A stretch of DNA of 5,505 nt from Thermodesulfobacteriota bacterium. Its GTDB lineage: Bacteria; Desulfobacterota; DSM-4660; Desulfatiglandales; HGW-15. The DNA lies in NCBI GenBank assembly GCA_025454125.1, contig JALOPA010000190.1, positions 1 to 5,505 on the forward strand. The letters are read 5' to 3'. This document shows positions 1-3,563 of the stretch, in pieces. The notes below the pieces were generated by a model. The model searched no databases. It was given only the letters and a program-made list of their open reading frames with translations, and was not told the origin of the DNA. The translations under genes were made by a program, and so were the position numbers. Within the stretch, counting starts at the first letter, position 1. Each line of letters starts with the position of its first letter.

Positions 1-315
1 GTCGGTCTGGATCGTTACCGACGCGGAGGTGACGGAAATGGGATTGGTCGAGGCCCCGACTCCCTTCACCGTGCCGGTGACACTGGCGTGAATCGAGGCT
101 CCAAGGCCTCCGGCCACTTCTCCGATCACGTCCCCTTCGGTGACCTTGGCTTTCTTGTCCACCACAGGCTTGCAGGGGGCTCCGAAGTGCTGCTGGAGGA
201 GAAGGTCCACCTCGTCCGGGAGAGGCAGTGTCTCAATGGCCAGATGCTCGGAGAGTTTCTTGGATTCAGGAGGATGAACCCCGCCTTTGGGAAATGTGAG
301 CAAAGTCGCTTGCAT
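1..315 (-). CDS. rnfC: Rnf electron transport complex subunit RnfC, N-terminal part (gene runs off the left edge)
   Basis: The 105 visible residues match the start of RnfC, a subunit of the membrane-bound Rnf complex, which couples electron transfer between ferredoxin and NAD to Na+ or H+ transport. Visible signs are the family signature FPKGGVHPPE at residues 8-17, the segment LPLPDEV near 36-42, QHFGAPCKPVV near 47-57, and a biotinyl/lipoyl-like beta-sandwich typical of RnfC (KVTEGDVIGEVAGG, then ASIHASVTGTV). The FMN/NADH-binding region and the [4Fe-4S] motifs lie beyond the window. The ATG at 313-315 is the likely start, because an in-frame TAA lies only 9 nt upstream of it. No clear Shine-Dalgarno sequence precedes it. 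In related organisms rnfC often heads the rnf operon, so rnfD/G/E/A/B may follow to the left (inference). Confidence 0.9.
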   Translation of the reverse strand, partial: MQATLLTFPKGGVHPPESKKLSEHLAIETLPLPDEVDLLLQQHFGAPCKPVVDKKAKVTEGDVIGEVAGGLGASIHASVTGTVKGVGASTNPISVTSASVTIQTD

Positions 316-372
316 GGGCAGATCTTATCGTTTTACAGGTTCGATGCTCTGAGCCGCTTCAGTCTGGGTATG

Positions 373-402
373 CCTATACAAGAAACATCCTTCCCCTGTC
401 CA
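373..402 (-). promoter_or_regulatory. Candidate sigma70 promoter for rnfC
   Basis: On the minus strand, TGGACA (-35, positions 397-402) is followed after 18 bp by TATAGG (-10, positions 373-378). This is 5/6 and 4/6 to consensus. Transcription would start near 366 and leave a leader of about 50 nt before the rnfC ATG. It would allow rnfC to be expressed separately from the upstream GNAT gene. Assigned by eye only. Confidence 0.4.
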
Positions 403-404
403 GC

Positions 405-423
405 AAAAAGCAACCTGCTTTTT
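405..423. repeat. Short perfect inverted repeat, possible weak terminator after the GNAT gene
   Basis: Arms AAAAAGCA (405-412) and TGCTTTTT (416-423) are perfect complements around a 3-nt loop. Either strand gives an A-tract, short stem and T-tract, the layout of a bidirectional terminator, but the GC part is only three bases. It lies 21 nt past the GNAT stop codon and just upstream of the rnfC promoter candidate, so a terminator separating the two units is plausible but weak. Confidence 0.3.
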
Positions 424-443
424 CCCAAGGATGGGCTTTGGTG

Positions 444-878
444 CTACAGGTCCTTTCGAAGATTGATGAAATTGCTTCTTTCAAAGCCGATGGTTTTGAA
501 AAACGACAGGAGATCCGTGGAGTCCCACCGCACCGAGGTGTAGATCCTCTTCACCTTTTTCTCTTTGTAATAGTCGAAGATTCCCTTGGCCAGATTCTTT
601 CCCACCTCCTGGCCCATGTACTTCGGGTCCACGCCGAACATCGAAATCCATGCGACCTTCTCGGTGCCGAAAATGCCCGCTGTGATAATGCTGATCATGA
701 AGCCCACCACCTTGCCCCTGATTTCCGCGATCAGGCTGGCGTTGGAGTTCTTCCTGGTTGCTTCCGCCACAATGGGCTTGAAATTAAGGCGGGAGGGAGA
801 CTTCGTGATGGCCGCATCGATCCGGCTCACCTCGTCGACGTCGTCTTTTCTCATTTTCCTGATGAGGATCTTTGCCAC
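444..878 (-). CDS. GNAT-family N-acetyltransferase (RimI-like fold)
   Basis: This predicted cytoplasmic protein of 144 residues has a GNAT acetyltransferase fold, which transfers acetyl from acetyl-CoA to an amine; the substrate cannot be told. Visible are the N-terminal strand ILIRKMRKDDVDEV, the beta strands SLIAEIRGKVVGFMISI (residues 48-64), the acetyl-CoA motif A region VDPKYMGQEVGKNLAKGI (83-100), and the C-terminal LLSFFKTIGFE (123-133), the usual 'FY...GF' motif B. The pyrophosphate loop is degenerate: the normal R/Q-x-x-G-x-G/A reads M-G-Q-E-V-G. I chose GTG at 876-878, with GGGGG 9 nt upstream; a TTG at 891-893 would add five residues but has no visible SD. It follows the DUF2080 gene by 39 nt on the same strand, probably in one operon. 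Base composition looks somewhat AT-richer than its neighbours by eye. Confidence 0.85.
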   Translation of the reverse strand: MAKILIRKMRKDDVDEVSRIDAAITKSPSRLNFKPIVAEATRKNSNASLIAEIRGKVVGFMISIITAGIFGTEKVAWISMFGVDPKYMGQEVGKNLAKGIFDYYKEKKVKRIYTSVRWDSTDLLSFFKTIGFERSNFINLRKDL

Positions 879-917
879 GATCAGAACCCCCAAAACGTGC
901 CTGGGAGGGAAGGGGTG

Positions 918-1106
918 TCAGTCAATCCTGATGATCTTCACATGGTGGTCGACCCAATCGGGAGGAAGGTAAACCCGGCCGCTGTTTCCGCTGAGCTTGA
1001 CCTTCTTCTCGATCATCTCTTCCCCATAGACCTCGAACTTCACTTTGCCTTCAGGGAGCAGGCCTGCGGAATTCTTTTCATTCTGGGCTTTCTTTTCCCT
1101 TGGCAC
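918..1106 (-). CDS. DUF2080-family small protein (transposon-associated, AbrB-like motif)
   Basis: This 62-residue protein has a charged N-terminal tail (residues 1-20) and a compact core, KVKFEVYGEEMIEKKVK followed by GNSGRVYLPPDW (40-51) and VKIIRID at the C-terminus. The core matches my memory of DUF2080, described as transposase- or transposon-associated and common in archaea, with scattered bacterial members. The S-G-R-V-Y-L-P stretch resembles the DNA-binding strand of SpoVT/AbrB swapped-hairpin proteins, so DNA binding is an inference. The GTG start at 1104-1106 is supported by a strong SD (AGAGGTGA, ending 4 nt before it). No transposase gene lies in the window. The next gene downstream is the GNAT protein 39 nt away, and a good promoter lies about 190 nt upstream. 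Confidence 0.8.
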   Translation of the reverse strand: MPREKKAQNEKNSAGLLPEGKVKFEVYGEEMIEKKVKLSGNSGRVYLPPDWVDHHVKIIRID

Positions 1107-1110
1107 GCTG

Positions 1111-1191
1111 TCACCTCTTCTCTCGATAAAAATGAGAACTCGGGTTGTTGTCGGGAGGCCCTGTCCGATCTCCTCGTGTCACCTTGTCCAT
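1111..1191 (-). other. Possible 26-codon leader ORF upstream of the DUF2080 gene
   Basis: Within the ~190-nt leader, ATG at 1189-1191 opens a 26-residue reading frame (begins MDKVTRGDRTG, ends FYREKR). Its TGA at 1111-1113 overlaps the SD of the DUF2080 gene, which would allow translational coupling. An AAGGA lies 10 nt upstream of the ATG. An inverted repeat (GATCTCC 1197-1203 and GGAGATC 1167-1173) flanks this ATG and could fold over it. Such a short frame is easily produced by chance and the peptide resembles nothing I know. Confidence 0.2.
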
Positions 1192-1279
1192 CGTCCGGAG
1201 ATCCTTGTCTGGCCTGCGTTGGTTAACCTTCCGGATCCTTTCAGATTCCCCCGATTCCCGCCTGCAAGGCCTGTCACCC

Positions 1280-1300
1280 TTTAACTACATTTTAGCTACA
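1280..1300. repeat. Tandem 10-bp direct repeat at the DUF2080 transcription start, operator-like
   Basis: TTTAACTACA (1280-1289) and TTTAGCTACA (1291-1300) match at 9 of 10 positions and are spaced 11 bp centre to centre, one helical turn. They cover about +1 to +20 of the transcript expected from the promoter at 1306-1335, where a bound protein would block initiation or clearance. The regulator is unknown; the DUF2080 product itself is a candidate (inference). Confidence 0.4.
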
Positions 1301-1305
1301 AAGTG

Positions 1306-1335
1306 ACTATAGGAAAAAGGCGAAAATGATGTCAA
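1306..1335 (-). promoter_or_regulatory. Strong sigma70-type promoter driving DUF2080-GNAT
   Basis: On the minus strand a perfect -35 TTGACA (1330-1335) is followed after 18 bp by -10 TATAGT (1306-1311, 5/6 to consensus). The surroundings are AT-rich (T-tract upstream of the -35). Transcription would start near 1299, giving a leader of about 190 nt before the GTG at 1106. This is the best-matching promoter in the window. Confidence 0.7.
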
Positions 1336-1380
1336 GAAAAAAATCGCCCTCCTCGGACCCCCGGTGCGCTGAACTCCGCT

Positions 1381-1408
1381 TTGACGGAAGAGCGCTGCAT
1401 TTGATAAG
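1381..1408 (+). promoter_or_regulatory. Candidate promoter for the transglutaminase-like gene
   Basis: TTGACG (1381-1386, 5/6) is followed after 16 bp by GATAAG (1403-1408, 4/6). Transcription would start near 1415, about 50 nt before the ATG. That start would remove the first few bases of the leader hairpin beginning at 1411, so either the hairpin is slightly shorter in the RNA or the true promoter lies further upstream. Confidence 0.35.
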
Positions 1409-1410
1409 GT

Positions 1411-1457
1411 GAAAGGAACTCCTTGCCTCCGGTGAGGAGCATTCCTTTCGCAAAGGA
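1411..1457 (+). promoter_or_regulatory. Leader with two mutually exclusive hairpins over the SD of the transglutaminase-like gene
   Basis: GAAAGGAACTCCT (1411-1423) can pair with AGGAG (1435-1439) plus TTCCTTTC (1442-1449), forming 13 bp with one 2-nt bulge and an 11-nt loop. The same downstream arm can instead pair with the SD: CCTTT (1444-1448), loop CGC, AAAGG (1452-1456). The first fold frees the SD AAAGGA (1452-1457, 6 nt before the ATG); the second hides it. This is the layout of a translational switch, but no ligand-binding domain is recognisable and the function is inferred from pairing alone. Confidence 0.4.
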
Positions 1458-1463
1458 CCCGTC

Positions 1464-2168
1464 ATGAAGTCATCCTCTGACACCCTCTATCTCCTGCCCA
1501 CCGCCATCATCGACAGCGACCACCCTTCGGTTGTGGGCTTTGCGGCTCAGTCGGTCCGCGGGGCAGACCAGGACCCGGTGGCCAAAGCCGTGGCGCTTTA
1601 CTATGCGGTGAGAGACGGCATCTGGTACGATCCCTACTATCCCTTTTATCTGCCCGAGCACTATCGGGCCAGCAATGTGCTCAAGAGCGGCAGGGGATAC
1701 TGCGTTTGCAAGGCCTGTCTGCTTTGCGCCTTGGGAAGGGCCTGCGGAATTCCCGCCCGGGTGGGCTTTGCGGATGTGCGAAACCACCTGGCGTCGGCGC
1801 AGCTTCTGGAGATGATGGGCACAGATCTCTTTGTGTACCACGGCTTCACGGAGTTCCATCTCAGAGGGAAATGGGTCATGGCCACCCCCGCCTTCAACAA
1901 GGAACTCTGCCTGAAGCACCAGGTCGCGCCTCTGGAGTTCAACGGCCGCGAGGATTCCATCTTCCAGCCCTACAATCTCGAAAAAAAGAAGTTCATGGAA
2001 TACGTGACCTACCACGGCACCTTTGCGGACATTCCGGTGGAGAGGATTGTGAAGGGGTGGGAAGCCGCCTACGGCGTGGACAGGGTGAAGTCGTGGATCA
2101 TGGTCTTTGAGCAGTGCGGCGGCAAATCCACCCGCGAGTTCTTCAACGAAGAACCGCTGAAGCGCTGA
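1464..2168 (+). CDS. Transglutaminase-like superfamily protein
   Basis: This 234-residue protein has a transglutaminase-like, papain-fold core. Visible are SGRGYCVCKACLLCALGRAC (residues 75-94), where Cys80 after Gly-Tyr is the expected nucleophile, then GIPARVGFADVRNH, then YHGFTEFHLRGKWVMATPAF (125-144), with His126 as the catalytic base. The third catalytic position, usually Asp in D-P, reads A-T-P, which I recall as usual for this bacterial subfamily. Cysteines cluster as C-x-C-x2-C-x2-C-x5-C around the active site. No signal peptide or membrane segment is visible, so it is probably cytoplasmic. Members act as peptidases or amide-bond enzymes; the substrate is unknown. The ATG has SD AAAGGA 6 nt upstream. 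It stands alone on its strand, divergent from DUF2080-GNAT and convergent with the methyltransferase. Confidence 0.85.
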   Translation: MKSSSDTLYLLPTAIIDSDHPSVVGFAAQSVRGADQDPVAKAVALYYAVRDGIWYDPYYPFYLPEHYRASNVLKSGRGYCVCKACLLCALGRACGIPARVGFADVRNHLASAQLLEMMGTDLFVYHGFTEFHLRGKWVMATPAFNKELCLKHQVAPLEFNGREDSIFQPYNLEKKKFMEYVTYHGTFADIPVERIVKGWEAAYGVDRVKSWIMVFEQCGGKSTREFFNEEPLKR

Positions 2169-2188
2169 GGCTGCGCAGACAGCCTATT

Positions 2189-2219
2189 TTTCACCACGGA
2201 GTCACAGAGGACACAGAGA
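2189..2219 (+). repeat. Left terminal inverted repeat (CACAGAG-type)
   Basis: It reads TTTCACCACGGAGTC followed by ACAGAGGACACAGAGA, and matches the reverse complement of 2433-2463 at 27 of 31 positions. It begins 20 nt after the stop codon of the transglutaminase-like gene. Confidence 0.7.
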
Positions 2220-2223
2220 CCTT

Positions 2224-2260
2224 TTTCTGTTTGTCCCGCCGCTGGCGGGACAAGCAGAAA
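2224..2260. repeat. 17-bp hairpin inside the left end of the repeat element
   Basis: TTTCTGTTTGTCCCGCC (2224-2240) pairs with GGCGGGACAAGCAGAAA (2244-2260) around loop GCT, with a single T-G wobble. It is not followed by a T-tract on either strand, so it is not a standard intrinsic terminator, though it could protect or end transcripts of the convergent genes. Confidence 0.7.
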
Positions 2261-2383
2261 TAATCTGTCCCAAAAAGGTTATCTTGAAACCCAATCCTGA
2301 GTAAACAGAATCATCGTTCCCGGGTTGCTGGTCGCCGGTGGGGGAAGAATTTCCGTGTTATGATTTTGACTTGAGAGGCCGTC

Positions 2384-2419
2384 TTCGTCTATCCCGCTTT
2401 GTGAAGCGGGATAGACGAA
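2384..2419. repeat. 16-bp perfect hairpin inside the right end of the repeat element
   Basis: TTCGTCTATCCCGCTT (2384-2399) and AAGCGGGATAGACGAA (2404-2419) are perfect complements around loop TGTG. The hairpin mirrors the one at 2224-2260 in position and in the CCCGC core of its stem, but its sequence differs, so the two were not produced by a simple recent inversion. Confidence 0.7.
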
Positions 2420-2432
2420 AAATAGATCTCCC

Positions 2433-2463
2433 TCTCTGTGCCCTCCGTGCCTCTGTGGTGAAA
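2433..2463 (-). repeat. Right terminal inverted repeat (CACAGAG-type)
   Basis: Read on the minus strand it starts TTTCACCACAGAGGC and ends GCACAGAGA, matching the left copy at 27 of 31 positions. It ends 12 nt from the last base of the methyltransferase stop codon. Confidence 0.7.
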
Positions 2464-2475
2464 CGGAAAGCAGAG

Positions 2476-3465
2476 CTACACGGTGCCGCAGATAATGCCG
2501 GAGTCGTTTGGGCTCTTGAAGGGCAGGCGCCGGATGTCGTGCACCCCCGCTTTGCCCAGCATGTCCCGCACTTCCCCTTCCGAATAGGAGCGCCCTTCTT
2601 CCGTGTTCACGAGCATGTTCAGTGCGAAAAGCGAGGGAAAGAGCGGGCCGTCGTGGGTGTCGTTCAGCAGAAATTCGTGGATCAAAACAAGGCCGCCCGG
2701 CTCAAGAGCCGACACCGCCTTTTGGATCACGCTGCGACATTGCTCCGGGCCCATGCTGTGCAGAATCTGCGACAGCCACGCCACGTCGTAGGTCCCCTGG
2801 ACCGGATCGGCCAGGTAGTCTCCCGGCTGGAACTCGATCCTCGGACCCAGTCCAAACCGCTGGACGGTCTTTCGGGCAAAGGGCTCTGTGGCGGGGAGAT
2901 CGAACACAGTGGCCGTGAGGCCGGGGTTGGCCTGACAAAAGTGGATCGCATAGGTCCCCGGACCTCCGCCCAGGTCGAGAAGGCGTCGCCGTTGAGAAAG
3001 ATCAATCTCCCGGGTGATCCCCGGGGCAAGATTGGAAGCATTATTGTACATGGCCATGAGAAAGCTTTCGAGTTCGGCCTTGGTTCTTTTTCTCTTTCTC
3101 ACCGGTTTCCCGGTTCGGACGGCCTGAGAGAGCTTGGACCAGGACGAGACCAGGTGGTGCTGGTGTTTGACGGCGTGTCCCATGTAGGCCGGAGAGGTCC
3201 GCACGAGGAAGGTTTTGGCGGCTTCGGTGTTCGCATAGCGGCCCGCCTTCTTCTCCAGCAGGCCCATGGCGGTGAGCGCGTCAAGCAGCATCCCGGCGGA
3301 TCGTTCATTGCCTTTCCACTTCGAAGCCATCTCCTGGGCGCTCAGGGAGCCTTCCCCGACCCGAGTGAACACCTCGAGCTCCACGGCCACGTGGAGAGGA
3401 AAGGCTTCCCAAAAGGCGCCTGCGACCTTCATCAATTTGCCTGGATTCCACTGATCTTCAGCCAT
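2476..3465 (-). CDS. SAM-dependent O-methyltransferase (acetylserotonin/HIOMT-like, Methyltransf_2 type)
   Basis: This 329-residue predicted soluble methyltransferase moves a methyl group from S-adenosylmethionine, probably to a hydroxyl. The N-terminal half (residues 8-125) is a winged-helix dimerisation domain: AVELEVFTRVGEGSLSAQEM and LLDALTAMGLLEKKAGRYANT. The C-terminal half is a Rossmann fold: SAM motif I LLDLGGGPGTY (162-172), acidic VFDLP (187-191), GDY (215-217), LSQILHSMGPEQC (231-243), whose His236 aligns with the catalytic base of plant O-methyltransferases, and EPGGLVLIHEF (255-265). I chose ATG at 3463-3465 because GGTGAGGA lies 7 nt upstream. An earlier in-frame GTG at 3519 would add 18 residues but lies inside a palindrome. 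The substrate is unknown; no pathway genes adjoin it. It lies 98 nt downstream of the protease on the same strand. Confidence 0.87.
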   Translation of the reverse strand: MAEDQWNPGKLMKVAGAFWEAFPLHVAVELEVFTRVGEGSLSAQEMASKWKGNERSAGMLLDALTAMGLLEKKAGRYANTEAAKTFLVRTSPAYMGHAVKHQHHLVSSWSKLSQAVRTGKPVRKRKRTKAELESFLMAMYNNASNLAPGITREIDLSQRRRLLDLGGGPGTYAIHFCQANPGLTATVFDLPATEPFARKTVQRFGLGPRIEFQPGDYLADPVQGTYDVAWLSQILHSMGPEQCRSVIQKAVSALEPGGLVLIHEFLLNDTHDGPLFPSLFALNMLVNTEEGRSYSEGEVRDMLGKAGVHDIRRLPFKSPNDSGIICGTV

Positions 3466-3501
3466 GATCGCGTCCTCACCTCGACACATAGGATTCCTGA
3501 C

Positions 3502-3553
3502 GCAGGGGAGGGGTTTCACCCCTCCCTCAGGCGGGCGTAAAGCCCACCCCTGC
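3502..3553. repeat. GC-rich palindromic cluster between protease and methyltransferase
   Basis: The cluster has three nested pairings: outer arms GCAGGGG (3502-3508) and CCCCTGC (3547-3553), a perfect 9-bp hairpin GGGAGGGGT (3506-3514) / ACCCCTCCC (3518-3526) with loop TTC, and GGCGGGC (3530-3536) / GCCCACC (3542-3548), which has one G-U wobble in minus-strand RNA. The outer and inner arms overlap by a few bases, so they compete. It starts 10 nt after the protease stop and has no T-tract. It may stabilise or attenuate the protease transcript, or be a REP-type repeat. Confidence 0.5.
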
Positions 3554-3563
3554 AGAATCGGGT

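Larger units (their letters stand above)
2189..2463. mobile_element. 275-bp MITE-like repeat with inverted ends and internal hairpins, no coding capacity
   Basis: The stretch between the two convergent genes is bounded by 31-bp inverted repeats (2189-2219 and 2433-2463, 27/31 matching). Each end is followed inward by a hairpin with a CCCGC-rich stem (2224-2260 and 2384-2419). No credible gene lies inside; the central 2261-2383 holds no feature beyond a short AAAAAGGT (2272-2279) complementary to ACCTTTTT (2219-2226). The CACCACGGAG...CACAGAG end sequence belongs to a type of dispersed repeat I remember from many bacterial genomes. The symmetric plan suggests a non-autonomous element or a pair of dispersed repeats inserted head to head. 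No target-site duplication is evident. Confidence 0.55.

Noticed and set aside
1096..1112. TGGCAC on the plus strand, resembling the -24 half of a sigma54 promoter
   Set aside because: No TTGC-type -12 element at the right distance, and it overlaps the start of the DUF2080 gene.
438..1226. Long plus-strand open frame of 262 codons
   Set aside because: It runs antisense to the GNAT and DUF2080 genes, both of which have recognisable motifs; its translation is low-complexity-like and His/Asp/Arg-rich, typical of a mirror frame in GC-rich DNA.
1470..2015. Minus-strand open frame of 181 codons opposite the transglutaminase-like gene
   Set aside because: The plus strand has the Cys/His active-site motifs and a good SD; the minus frame is a mirror frame.
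2224..2260. Strong hairpin as intrinsic terminator of the transglutaminase-like gene
   Set aside because: The stem is followed by TAATCTGTCCC, not a T-tract, and in the other direction by A-rich sequence. A barrier role remains possible, but it is not a standard terminator.
2189..2463. CRISPR array or complete insertion sequence
   Set aside because: There are only two inverted copies, no regular spacers, and no transposase frame inside.
2338..3540. Plus-strand open frame of 400 codons opposite the methyltransferase
   Set aside because: The minus strand carries the SAM motifs and catalytic His. The plus frame starts inside the repeat element and shows no family resemblance.
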